Positions 10,644 through 21,381 of a stretch of DNA of 64,000 bases are shown here, piece after piece (the stretch's first letter is position 1; every line of letters starts with the position of its first letter). The stretch spans positions 1,251,960-1,315,959 of the forward strand of contig KN832558.1 in NCBI GenBank assembly GCA_000827205.1. The letters run 5' to 3'. This stretch comes from Plicaturopsis crispa FD-325 SS-3 (Eukaryota; Basidiomycota; Agaricomycetes; Amylocorticiales; Amylocorticiaceae). Position numbers and translations under genes: made by a program. Below the pieces are notes generated by a model that was not told the DNA's origin, did no database searches, and was given only the letters and a program-made list of their open reading frames with translations.

Positions 10644-11429
10644 TTTATGCCCTAAGCAGGTAGTAGGTAGACTCGCAAGGTACGCAGCTCCATATCACAT
10701 CGCTTTGACTTGGCGAGTTCTAACAACAGCGAATGGAACAGGACACGATACACCACAGTCGCCCACAAATGAGCATCCAGCATGTAGTATTTTACCACAA
10801 TACTAGCGTTGCGCGTGTAGAACGGATGCGCCTTTGATTCGCCGGGGACGCGTAAACGACTGCTATCTGCAATATTGTTCCACATCACGACGCTCGGGAC
10901 GCCGTGTTCCGCCGTCGCCGACAAGTTTTTTCACAAGGTCACTCTCATGACAGTAAGTCTCACCCGCTCATCAGGCATAACGATTAATCTCGACACTTTA
11001 TCAGGCGTCTTTTTAGTTAAATGGTCCTCTAAATGGCTGGGAGCCTATCACGTGTTGCGATCCTCATGAAAGCTCTGGCGGTTCAAGGGCTACCATCTGC
11101 TTCCGGCTCTTTCTGTCCGCCGCGTCGTGTGGGATATGACCTGCCTAAACGCAGCATCGGTGTCACTCACTTCTAGTACCATTGAGCTGCCCTAAATTGA
11201 CGCCATGCCACGGGTATGTCTCAACTGCTATCCTGTCGTCCTATAAACACTCATCCTCCGGAGATTTCAATGAGGACTGACCGAACTCACAGCATTTTAC
11301 GCCACATGCTTCGCCCCGTCTTCGCAGCTCTATTCAAAACGAGACGACCGCGGAAGTGCATTGGTTCTGTATAAGAGTCCAAGCATCCTGTCAGCCACGT
11401 AACGCTCTTTTGCGCTCTCTCCCTCCACC
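10644..11429. other. Intergenic region between COX20 and the chitinase
   Basis: 786 bp. A 90-codon open frame on the minus strand (10652-10924) has no ATG near its head and no motif, so it is not called. A TATAAA string at 11242-11247 and a TATAAG string near 11373 precede the chitinase ATG; the nearer one is better placed for a promoter. Confidence 0.4.
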
Positions 11430-12926
11430 ATGTTCTTCCCGTCTATCCTTGGTTGCTCCTTAGCCTTGCTTTCAGTCGCCCCTAGCATGGTCGCGGCCGA
11501 CACCGTGACCGCGCGGGGCAATTCCAAGATTGCTACGGCGTGGTTCGCGGGTTGGCATGCTACGGAAGGATTTGGCATCGACAAAATCAGTTGGAGCAAA
11601 TACACTCAATTGACTTATTCATTCGCGTAAGTCCTTTCTTGACCTCCTATAGTATCTCACTGACGCAGTTTTCTACTGCAGGGTGACGACCCCTGACGTG
11701 AACGTGCTGTCACTATCGGATTCCGACGCGGCTCTCCTGCCGAAATTTGTCCAGGCTGCACACAGTCATGTGAGTGACCGTTACGAGTGGCAGGGCGTTC
11801 ACTGCATTATTGCACTTACTGACGAACATAAATATATATTCAGGGTGTCAAGGCGTCCGTATCGATTGGCGGTTGGACCGGCTCGCGATGGTACTCAACA
11901 AACGTCGGGTCCGCTGCAAATCGCACTGCATTTGTCAAGACCGTTACCAGCCTTGCGACTAAATACAAGTTAGACGGGATTGACTTCGAGTACGTTTTCT
12001 AGTTTACCCATATCATTGAGACTCTGACTCACGTTTTGAATTTACCAGCTGGGAATATCCCAACGGTGAAGGAATCGGTTGCAACATAGTGAACCCTGCG
12101 GATACCGCCAACTTTCTCCTCTTCCTCCAAGAGCTTCGCGCGAATCCAGTGGGGAAGGCCCTCATCCTCTCCGCCGCAACATCCATCAAACCCTTCATCG
12201 GCGCAAACGGCCAGCCAAGCACTAACGTCTCGGCCTTCAGCAAGGTTCTTAACTACATCGCCATCATGAACTACGATATCTGGGGCTCCTGGTCCAATAC
12301 TGTCGGTCCGAATGCGCCACTGAACGACACATGTGCGCCTGCAGGAGCACAACAAGGATCGGCGGTGTCTGCCGTGAAGGCGTGGTCCGCCGCTGGGATG
12401 CCGACCCAGCAGATCGTACTGGGCGTAGCGTCGTACGGTCATTCGTTCAGTGTTGCGCCTAGTGCGGCATTCGTCAAAGGCTCGAAGACCGTGCTCAACC
12501 CGTACGCGAACTTCAATAAGGCGGTACACCCCAACGGCGATCGATGGGACGATGCTGCCGGCGTGGATGCGTGTGGTGTCATGCAGCCTGTCGGCGGGAA
12601 CTTCGATTTCTGGGGCTTGATCGAGGGCGGATTCCTCAACGCAAATGGGTCTGCTGCGGCAGGCATCCCGTACCTGTTTGATTCGTGCAGTAAAACCGTG
12701 AGTGCCCCTGTTCTTCCGAGTCGGAATAATACTTATGTTATGAATGCAGGCGTTTGTCTATAAGCAGGCTTCACAGGTCATGGTCTCGTTTGACGACGCA
12801 AAATCGTTTGCTACGAAGGGAGAGTTCATCAAGCTGCTGAATTTGGGAGGCTTCGCAATGTGGGAAGCTGGCGGGGACTCGAAGGATATTCTTCTCAACG
12901 CTATCCGCGGCTCTGTTGGCATGTGA
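11430..12926 (+). CDS. Secreted GH18 chitinase
   Basis: A glycoside hydrolase family 18 enzyme that cleaves chitin beta-1,4 bonds, probably for wall remodelling or scavenging. Five exons (11430-11626, 11682-11769, 11844-11989, 12049-12697, 12750-12926) give 418 residues. A signal peptide, MFFPSILGCSLALLSVAPSM followed by VAA, starts it. KASVSIGGWTGSRW is the substrate-binding strand. The catalytic motif DGIDFDWEYP (DxxDxDxE with the acid Glu) is intact and is created exactly across the third intron. MNYDIWGSWS supplies the conserved Tyr-Asp pair, and the late GGFAMWEAGGD holds the Trp at the base of the active site. No chitin-binding domain or GPI signal is seen. Confidence 0.9.
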
Positions 12927-13149
12927 ACTGACTCTCATACACTTGGCTGTCCATAATTCATACATAATGCTAGTACTATACTCCTAGAAGCAAGTGCCAT
13001 CTCGTACCACAACGCTCAATTTACATATCGGACCGTGCATGGTCAATGGGACACCCAAAATTTGCAACTTTACAATTACAGTAATGGTAACATTGTGCAA
13101 GTACAGTGTACACTGAAGTAAGACCCAAACAAAGTCGCCGCTCGTTCTC

Positions 13150-15402
13150 CTAGATTTCTAACCGCTTTATCTCGACCTTTGTCCGCTCATGGGCAGTACC
13201 CGCCCCCGAACCTGCATACTGCAATGTGGCGTACGCCGCTTTGGTCAAGAATGACGGGTTGATGGCAATTGTGCTGTCCAGGACCTATACAAAGCGGATG
13301 TGAGTATTTATACAATTGTAGATCCTACGCACTCACCTTGGAGAAATGCTTGAGCCGGCTCGGGACGATGAGGACATCGGGCGCGCTGTCATCGAGCGCA
13401 TCGACATCAAGCTTGAGCCTGTCCGCCGCGTGTGTTATGTCGAGATTCACGTCATGCGCGAGGTCAACAGGAACCGGAAAAATCGGGTAGAAGCTATCAA
13501 TCACGATCAATATGGGATAGATGTGTTAAAGCAGCTCCTCGACGTACCTGCGTTGTTGGAGGATATGCCGACACAATTTGGCCATAGCGTCCCCACCCGA
13601 GTCTTCGGACGACGGAGGGGCCGGTACGGAGTCTATTTCCTCTGCACGCTTGAAGAACTCCTCTTTTCGCAGGTGGAACAAGACATCAGCACTGTTTACA
13701 GCAAATGTTACGTCGTTCAAGGAAAAGCGGCAAGGATTCGGTAAGAGTCGAATGCGCTGTCCAAGATTTAGTGAGTGAGGATCAATGGATAGATGCAAGT
13801 GACTGACTGGATCCATGGCGAACTCTGGTCCAAATTCGGCCTGTGGGAACACAGCGTGTTGACTTATGATATCGCGTACACTTGGGACCAGCAGCACAAT
13901 ACTACCGGGTGCTCCGTCAAGAAAGGTCCGTAGGCTGTCGAGGAATTGCGAGCGAAAAATATCGGTTGGTGTATTATCGATATCGCCGTTTTTGAATCTC
14001 GGATGAGCCACATCGGTGAAAGGACCAATCTGCTAAAAGTTGAGAACCATCCAAAACAAGCGGAAAAGACAATACGCACAAGCAGAATTGCAGCTGGCTT
14101 CGTAGATTTGATGTTGTCGAGTAGGGTATGCCACGGTTTATATTTTAGATCCGTATCCAGAGTAAACGGTCCGCTTGCTATAACAAGTGAGAAAGAAGTG
14201 TCCCCAGGATCTGGTTTCATCCCGCTTCCTGTAGATGGTTTCAGAGGGGGTAACTTTCCAGATCGCTTGAGTGTGCAGAACTCTCGAAATAACGATAACA
14301 TTGTGCTCACGGATAAAATTTCGCTAACGGCAAACGATCCTCCTCCCCCGTTTTTGCCCTTGAGCGCTACAATCGCGCCAGGGAAGAGTCCGACGCCCCC
14401 AGCACCCCGCGGTGCGCCGCGCACTCGCACTTGAGAGTCAAATCGTAAGGGAACGCGCGCGCCAGAGCCCATCATTCGAGATGCCTCGAGTGTGAGCGAG
14501 GCCTCGTTGAGCTTCACGGAACCAGACGACGAGTCACTGTCAAGGGTGATACGACCAACAACAGTTATCTCCTCCTACGCATTATGAATACGAGGTTAGC
14601 GTGCGCAGGGGATATCCGGGGATCATCATTACCTCGGTAGATGCACTCGGGTCGCCCAGTTCTGGGATGTTGTAGTGTTCTCGGATCAGCTCCGAGAACT
14701 CGTCTATTCTATCGTCAAGAGCTTTAGAGGTCAAGGTAAGAGGGTATATGCATATGATAAAGAACGACACGAGAACAAACCTTCACTGCGCTCCGACACC
14801 TTCTCGTACATATATCTGTCTGGCAAATGTAAACATATTGTAAGTCTCGAAAGGAACGCGCTCACAATTCCGTTTTTTCCGCGAGGCTTCATCTTGTTTG
14901 GGTCCATTGTACGCCACCTTGCTTGGACCTGCAAAGTTGGTTCGCGGTCGGTCATCGCCTGCCAAATTAGAGGACCGGGTCGATGCTGGCGTCGGTGACG
15001 CCTTTCCGAACGCCATCCTCTCTAGTCCACTAGGACGGGATCCCCTTCCCCTCCCGAAATTCGCTAAATGTGGACGCGCCTGTGCGGCCTGCTGGGCCTT
15101 CTTGGTTTCCGCTGCCATATCGCGTTGAATCTGGCGCTTCAAGGCGAGCGCCTGGTCTAGGTTGAAGATAACTGGACCAGTACGCGTCGCACTGAACGAG
15201 AATGCTTCCCATTTGTACAGAAGGTCCTCAGGTGAGATGTTAAAGTTCTGGCATATATTTATACCTAAAGGGCATGGTAAGAGCGAGCGCGTCCGGACAC
15301 GAGCGATAGTGGACCCGTACATTCTGTGCACAAAGCATCATCAGATCCAAACTGTTCGCCAAAAGAATTCACAAGTTCAGCGCGTAGTTTTGCTGTGGCC
15401 AT
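13150..15402 (-). CDS. POL12: DNA polymerase alpha subunit B (Pol12/POLA2)
   Basis: The regulatory B subunit of the polymerase alpha-primase complex, which starts Okazaki fragments in the nucleus. The N-terminus (MATAKLRAELVNSFGEQFGS) is followed by a small helical domain with ICQNFNISPEDLLYKWEAFS. After a linker comes RYMYEKVSERSEALDDRIDE, then an OB-like domain (EEITVVGRITLDSDSSSGS) and the inactive phosphoesterase domain. That domain includes LVIASGPFTLDTDLKYKPW, DVAHPRFKNGDIDNTPTDIF and RIRLLPNPCRFSLNDVTFAV, and the protein ends VEIKRLEI. At least seven introns are inferred. It is convergent with the chitinase and divergent from ORC2, with which it shares a 130-bp promoter carrying an ACGCGT box. 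Confidence 0.9.
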
Positions 15403-15532
15403 GATAACGCGACAAGGGAAAAGCTGAGGCAGAGACACTGGTTGAAGGAAGACAAGCAGAACACAAATTCAAAGTTGAAGCCGACGCGTCGAGGATTTTG
15501 AGCCGCGCCACCGCGCCGCGACCTTTACGACG
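15403..15532. promoter_or_regulatory. Shared POL12/ORC2 bidirectional promoter
   Basis: 130 bp lie between two divergent replication genes. It contains one MluI cell-cycle box, is GC-rich close to ORC2, and has no TATA box. Confidence 0.65.
15484..15489. promoter_or_regulatory. MCB element (ACGCGT)
   Basis: A perfect, palindromic MluI cell-cycle box sits 44 bases before the ORC2 ATG and 82 bases before the POL12 ATG. In yeasts this site binds the MBF (Mbp1/Res-Swi6) factor and gives G1/S expression of replication genes. The site is seen directly; its use here is inferred from position and target genes. Confidence 0.55.
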
Positions 15533-16831
15533 ATGAGCTCGAGCCGATTTGACGAAGAAACCGACAACGACGACGACGACGACCGTCTCAACGGTATCTC
15601 CGATAGCCCTGACTCAGGAGACGATGTACACCCGACTGTGCGCACTCCGAGGAAGAGGAGGAAACATGCGAGCCCCGAAGATCATCCAATGCTCATCAGT
15701 CGTACTGCGTTCGACGCGTATTTTACGCACGCCTCCTCATCCTCTAAAACTTCGGCGAATGTCTTTTCTAACATTCTACCTCCTTTGAACTCAGAGGAAT
15801 ATGTGGACGCTATCAGCAGGTCGAGGCACGCCGTGACCATACCCGACATCTGGCCTGAAGACGCACTGACTGCTACCCTTGCGCGGTGTTTTCGGGAGCT
15901 TGAAGAGGGTTTCAACCTAGTATTCTACGGCTATGGATCCAAACGGTCCGTCATCAATCGTTTTGCGGCAGAATATTGCGCAAAAGCAGGCTCCGTCGTG
16001 GTGGCGAACGCATTTCGTCCGTCGTTTACACTGAAAGATCTCGTCGGCTCCATCGAAAATATTCCAGGGATCTCCTCTATGCCGGTGCTCTCGGGTGGAA
16101 TAGACGGACAAATAAAACGCATCGCGGATTTTTTTGCGGAACCAGACCAAACACACCTCTACCTTGTTATCCATAATATCGACGGTCCTGCGCTCCGCGC
16201 CCCGAGAGCCAGAGCCTGTCTCGCTCTCCTTGCCCGTACCCCACACGTCCACCTAATCGCATCCGTTGATCACATAGGCGCACCTCTACTCTGGAAATCG
16301 TCAGAGCTAGCCGCCCGGAAGGAAGGGGGTCGAGGGTACGCGTGGCTGTGGCACGATCTGACTACACTCGTTCCCTACGATGCTGAGCTCGCCCATGCGG
16401 ATCGCTCGACGATCTCGGGTGCACACAGCAGTGGTGCGCGTGCAACTCAAGATACGGCCGCTCTGTCCGCAACGGTTGCAATGACGGAGACGGCGGCGCA
16501 GCACATCCTGGCATCAGTGACTCAGAAGGCGAAGAAACTTTTCATGCTGATGGGGAATAAGCAAATGGATCGCATGGACGAGGATGCGGGAGCGGCAAAT
16601 GTCAACGCGAACGACCAGGAGCCATATGCCATCGGTTACGACATGCTCTTCACCATTGCACGAGATAACTTTGTTGCGTCGAATGACACCGCGTTGCGAT
16701 CACTACTAGGAGAATTTAGGGATCACGGACTTGTTGTAGGGGCGGCTGGGGTGGGAGGTGAAGTGTTATGGATCCCATTGCGGAGAGAACGCTTGGTCAA
16801 AGTCCTCCAAAATTTGGGCGAGGTGCCCTAA
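15533..16831 (+). CDS. ORC2: Origin recognition complex subunit 2
   Basis: A 432-residue, intronless protein of the complex that marks replication origins. An acidic, Asp-rich N-terminus (EETDNDDDDDRLNG) and a basic KRRKHASP stretch precede the ORC2 core. The core has CFRELEEGFNLVFYGYGSKR, the degenerate AAA+ P-loop region, then VVVANAFRPSFTLKDLV, LYLVIHNIDGPALR (Walker-B-like) and HVHLIASVDHIGAPLLW. The C-terminal winged helix ends GEVLWIPLRRERLVKVLQNL. It is shorter than animal ORC2 because the disordered N-terminus is short. Its lack of introns contrasts with most neighbours. Confidence 0.92.
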   Translation: MSSSRFDEETDNDDDDDRLNGISDSPDSGDDVHPTVRTPRKRRKHASPEDHPMLISRTAFDAYFTHASSSSKTSANVFSNILPPLNSEEYVDAISRSRHAVTIPDIWPEDALTATLARCFRELEEGFNLVFYGYGSKRSVINRFAAEYCAKAGSVVVANAFRPSFTLKDLVGSIENIPGISSMPVLSGGIDGQIKRIADFFAEPDQTHLYLVIHNIDGPALRAPRARACLALLARTPHVHLIASVDHIGAPLLWKSSELAARKEGGRGYAWLWHDLTTLVPYDAELAHADRSTISGAHSSGARATQDTAALSATVAMTETAAQHILASVTQKAKKLFMLMGNKQMDRMDEDAGAANVNANDQEPYAIGYDMLFTIARDNFVASNDTALRSLLGEFRDHGLVVGAAGVGGEVLWIPLRRERLVKVLQNLGEVP

Positions 16832-18032
16832 GTTTGGGCGATGACTTTAACTCTATTGTAATATCAACATCTTCTCGGGCGTCGTATATATGTTAACGAG
16901 CATGTCTTCATTCTTTCAGCCTGGGAGCACTGCTCATTGAACGTTGGGACGATGGTTCAACTTCTTTCCAATTTTGGACGTTACCGGGATACGGTGCCCG
17001 GAGTGCGGCTACATCGTTTGGTATTTCTCTAGCCTGCATCCTTATCTCGTACGAAACTGAATACACTGCTTCGAAGGTGGACATCCTCGGGTTGAATTGA
17101 AGGAGTTTAGCGTCACTGTCTCGGGTTGGAGGGGTCTGTCGAGTCTCGTTGGATCATTCCGTCCTTGACGACTTTATTCCACCACCCATCGACCGTGGCC
17201 TTTTTCTGTGGATGTACGGCCTTGCGCAATGTGTCGCGAGCACTAGACCTGCGCATGCTCGTCTACGCCTTTCCTGGACATATATAGCCCGATCCTGCAC
17301 ATTCCTGAGCGCTATGTGACGAGGACTCGGAGATCGTACGGAAATACACGATGCTTGGTACCACATATGTCGCTCAGATACCATTCCCCGCGATACTTTG
17401 CTCGGACTTGAGAGATTGAATAATACAAGGAGAGCGATTTTGAGCTGTCCTGGACGACTTCTCTTCTTCACATGGCTATGGGTAGCTAGACTTCTTTTAG
17501 ATAGCAAGGACTACACAGCTGGTGCAAGCTCGACTTGCATTTCTTTGTTTCAATGTCGTCGCGACGACGCGGAAGTCATCACGTTGTTTGCTATTACCCG
17601 ATTGGGAGATGTGGCGGATCTCGCCCTCCCGCGCCACCTGCCGCATCGCCGATGCGCTTTATTGCTGTAGCTTCACTTTGCGCAGTCCTTCCAGGCTCAA
17701 AAGCAAACATGTTTAAGAAGATCCACTCTGCAGAATCATCGCATTTGCTAGCTCTCAGAGAATCCACACCGCCCCGTGATTGTATTCTACTTTGCCTCCT
17801 TTTGAAACTTCCCCTCACTTCATATCGACATTTCCCCTCGAGCCTGCAATGCTGCCTGTCCTGCACCAAATACAAATAATATGCGCATTGTACATCTGAG
17901 GATACCACTCACCAGCAAGGATCCCGAAAAACCAGTTTTTGTCTCGTCAAAAATTAAATCACTGGTTTATGCCTATTAAACTTGCTAGCGTTCTAGAGAG
18001 GCGAAGAAAAAGGCTAAAAACCTCAAAAAACT
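16832..18032. other. Long intergenic region downstream of ORC2
   Basis: 1.2 kb without a supported gene. An ATG-headed frame at 17550-17879 on plus (MSSRRRGSHH...) has odd composition, no motif and no obvious partner exons. The last 100 bp are A/T-rich and flank the tRNA. Confidence 0.4.
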
Positions 18033-18104
18033 CTCTCTGACTGGGAATTGAACCCAGGTCTCCCGCGTGACAAGCGGGCGTACTGACCATTATACTATCA
18101 AAGA
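18033..18104 (-). tRNA. tRNA-Asp (anticodon GTC)
   Basis: Read on the minus strand the sequence starts TCTTTGATAGTATAATGGTC. The seven-base acceptor stem (TCTTTGA with TCAGAGA) pairs fully, with one G-U. The anticodon arm is CCGC-TTGTCAC-GCGG, giving GTC for aspartate. The T-arm contains GGTTCAATTCC (B box) and the D-arm a good A box. No intron is present. A run of six T on the transcribed strand just downstream (18025-18030) would end RNA polymerase III transcription. Confidence 0.95.
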
Positions 18105-18118
18105 TAGGATGAGAGGAG

Positions 18119-18140
18119 GTAACCGCTGAGCTACGGAACC
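18119..18140 (-). pseudogene. Fragment resembling the 5' end of a tRNA
   Basis: On the minus strand this reads GGTTCCGTAGCTCAGCGGTT and then AC. It matches the acceptor-strand plus A-box layout of a tRNA (TAGCTCAG with GGTTA). No anticodon arm, T-arm or matching acceptor 3' strand follows; instead tRNA-Asp begins 14 bases downstream. It is either a broken tRNA or the head of a tRNA-derived element. Confidence 0.5.
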
Positions 18141-18341
18141 TTGGAAATGAGACACAGTAAAACTTTTATGGTCTGTACTGACAGTATCTTAAGTAGCAGA
18201 CAGACCGCGAGGCTCGGACAGACCCTCAAAAAATTGACGAGATGATCTTGACATGATCCCATCTTGCCATGATCATTTGCAAAAGCGACGAGTTTCAGAA
18301 AAACCCGGGTTTTTTGCATCCGATACCCGCTTCCGATTAGC

Positions 18342-18623
18342 GCGTACTGTATAGATTCGACCTTAGGTTCGTCGATTATTTTTGTGACCTCGGTCACGCT
18401 AAGTTCGGAGGTTTGTTGGGCACTTTTGGCTGTGACCCAGGTTCATTTCAGCCACAATTTCGCCAAAATTAGCAATTTATTTCATTTTAAATGAAAATTT
18501 AATACATTTTGTCACAATTTCAGTTCGTGGGCCAAGTTTCAGTGGGACAGTCACGCGAAATAGGTTCAGTTCGGGACCCTGCGTGACGCGTGACAAACTT
18601 GAGGTCGAATCTATACAGTATGC
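18342..18623. mobile_element. MITE-like non-coding element with terminal inverted repeats
   Basis: A 282-bp stretch is bounded by inverted repeats of about 33 bp (18342-18374 and 18591-18623) that differ at about five positions. The best-matching core is ACTGTATAGATTCGACCT. The interior is A/T-rich, has no coding frame, and contains a central palindrome (ATTTCATTTTAAATGAAAAT). No clear target-site duplication is visible beside the ends, so either the element is old or the true ends differ slightly. Size and structure fit a miniature inverted-repeat transposable element; the family is unknown. Confidence 0.6.
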
Positions 18624-18628
18624 CCCTG

Positions 18629-21381
18629 ATCTGGAATCCTCATTGAAGTTTCAACTTTCAAGACACAGCGATGTGCAGGCTCATTCGGTCTCCGGTATCC
18701 AGCTGTGTATCTTCAGTCCACACTCTATTCTATTGTATTTGTAGATAAACAAAAAACACTGAAGTACTATAGGGGGTAGTCGCGACACGGACTCCAACCG
18801 AGCGCCGACATGATACACATCTCCGACTTCCATGCATGAGTGCATAGCAGTATCAGCGTACGCATAGCTGAAAGTAGTGAACGTATCTGGGCACGTACGG
18901 GGAATTTACCGCGAGAGATCTCTCATGTCGCACGACGCTTGAACCCGGCGCAGCACGCGTGCAGAAATAGAGATTGGACACGGTTCCGAACCTGGCAGCA
19001 CATAGGATGCATCGATAATACTTGTCGCCGCTCCGCGAGCGCGAGGCGGCACAGCGACGTGAGGCATGAGAATGGGCGATGAAGACCGCGGAGTCATTCC
19101 CAGCGTATAGTTCTTGGCGCCCTCTCTGTCAGGATGCGGAAGCATATCGTGCCAGTGAAAAGTAGGCACCCACGCATCTTGGCACGGAGAGCAAAGATAC
19201 GGTGTCCGTAAGTGCACACGCGAAGATTTCGTCCGTGGAGTTGTCCGTGCCTATGCGATATCTGCATTCCGCTTGGGCTCCTAATTTAGTACGCTGCTAT
19301 GCATGTAGAGTTAATATCAGCAGGCGATTTGACGTACCGCGATGCAGTCGGGGCTTCAATGGTGGGATATCAAGGAATAGTGTGATCCTATGCAGATACA
19401 GAACGACTTCAAGCAACAAGCGGACGCTCTCAGAACTCGTCAAAATAAGGCATCGTGGTGGATGCTACTCAGGTTCAGCCTGTTTGCGCAGCTCATACTA
19501 GCACTAGGGCAGAAATGATAAGCAGTCTGAGGCGCGCGAAACACAAATGAGTCGGACATACGTGAGTGCGTGTGCTTGGCAGTGGAACTTTCCGTTGAAT
19601 CAACGGTGTCCGTGCGCTGACTCCTCTGTACACCTTGTCTTTTTTTGGACCTGTCATATCATGTCGATCCTCGTCCCCACTCGTTAGCTTCGCGTTTTTT
19701 TACCGTGTTCGTCCGCTTGAGTGTAGTCACACGGACTCTACTGAGCGACTAGCTGTCAGAGAATGAAGGCGACGCAATCAGCAAGCGCAGAAGACCATTC
19801 GAAGGGGTCAAGCGCACAGCACTATTAGGACGATGTAGACCCATGTAGACGTTGGAAAAGCAGAGCTTGGCATTGTCGCAAGGCGGCCAAGACGGTGGCT
19901 GTGATAAAGTGCGGTCACCTGTTGCTGTATACCTTAAACTCAGATAGCAGACGGTCCGTCCGCAACAATCCCGGGCCGCTCCATGTCCTGTCAAAAGAAA
20001 TCGTTTAAATATTGGGTGGCGACTCCCGTTACCACCTTTACTGACCTGAAGTGTGCCCAATGCCCTCTACAAGCCCCACAGGCTTCAGCGTCCAAAATGC
20101 TTGCGCGTCTCGTTTTTCTCGACCACTCCGAGGATGCTTTCGCAGCGCCAGGCACGCACGACCTTACGAAACTTTTCTCGAACACACTTATTTGGAATGA
20201 GTGGTTCGAACTTCGCGGAAGCTGAGGGCGAGACCGGAAGTCTGCGAAATCATCGCTCGCATTTTCATAGTACGTGATTTTTTCATGCTCAAGTTGGAAT
20301 CATCTCACATACCAATTTACGTGGTACCAGATGGTCGCTAGCATGATTTGCTGATATTTCTACTGCGCTTTCCTTGGGCACACGGCCGTCGACACTGCTT
20401 GTAACTCCTACAGCCAGAGACGACCCCAGGACTGCTCGTCGACCCTTCCCCGCCTATGTCATTGCGGAGCCGCTGGGCCGAACCCCAGTGTCTGGATTTT
20501 GATTTCTACATCGGTCATCCGCGCCGCGTTGTGCGGCTTCTGGAGCGCAAGCCAAAAAGTCTTTTTTGGGGCGTCTCATGTCTGTGAGTTCTTTACCTCG
20601 ACGAGTCCGCAGTCACATCTAACATTAACATGAACGTAGCTCACGGTGCAGTCAAAGGCATTGAAAATACATTCGGGGGTCAGTCTTCCACTGCAAGGAG
20701 TGGACAAGGAGCGTCATTCCAATCACCAGCTGGCACCGGCAATCGCACATCCCGGTAAAAAGATCATCCTGGATTGTTCTACCTCGACGGCGCCCAACGG
20801 CGTCCCTGATGTGCTCTTAGGAGCCTTGCGCACTGCAAAATACTTTACACCGTGCCTGTGGCCGTTGCGACCGCTGCAGCGCTGCCGCTGCAATACAGGG
20901 GTCTTACCAGGCGTTTCGAAATTCGGATCTATGTTCAGGCCTACACGCGGATGCTAAGGTCAAATCCAAAGGTCCCATATCACACGTTGGTATCGAGAAT
21001 ACGTGCGTTGGCTTCCCCCGCCATCCGTATTACTCGTCTTTCTGACGCTCTCATACGTGATGGCGTGCCTATTGCTAGCATGTCGAGTGATTCAATTATG
21101 CCGTCGGAATCCTCGCCGGTGTAAGGAACGTAACACGCGGCCGGAACCTCAGGGGAAAACCACCACAGCCAATTGCGACGCGGCCGAGGCTAGGCTATCT
21201 CGATCGTGTTGCGGACAAATCATGCGGGGTCGAGCGCTCTTCGCAGAACCCATTACCCGGCCCACAAAGCTGGTGATCGCTTTCCTGTCGCGCATCTTAA
21301 AAGGCGGCCCCCTCCGCTTTCTAAGCTACCCCGGAATCCCCATACTCATCTCCCACTTTCTTCCCCGCATCCACTTCCTCG
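18629..21381. other. Gene-poor region between the MITE-like element and the aquaporin
   Basis: 2.7 kb with many short frames but none with a recognisable motif. A possible small spliced gene begins at ATG 20456 (MSLRSRWAEPQCLDFDFYIG...) with a GTGAGT donor near 20583. Its second exon cannot be fixed, so it is not called. The stretch just before 21382 holds a TTAAAAGG string near 21297 that may serve the aquaporin promoter. Confidence 0.4.

Noticed and set aside
10652-10924. 90-codon minus-strand frame downstream of COX20
   Set aside because: It has no ATG near its head, no motif and no splice partner upstream. It overlaps the likely 3' untranslated region of COX20.
17550-17879. ATG-headed plus-strand frame of about 110 codons (MSSRRRGSHH...)
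   Set aside because: Composition is unlike its neighbours (many Cys, Arg and Ser without pattern), with no motif and no clear promoter or partner exon.
20456-20640. Possible first exon MSLRSRWAEPQCLDFDFYIG... with a GTGAGT donor
   Set aside because: The acceptor near 20640 leads to an early stop in every phase that I could join, so no complete protein results.
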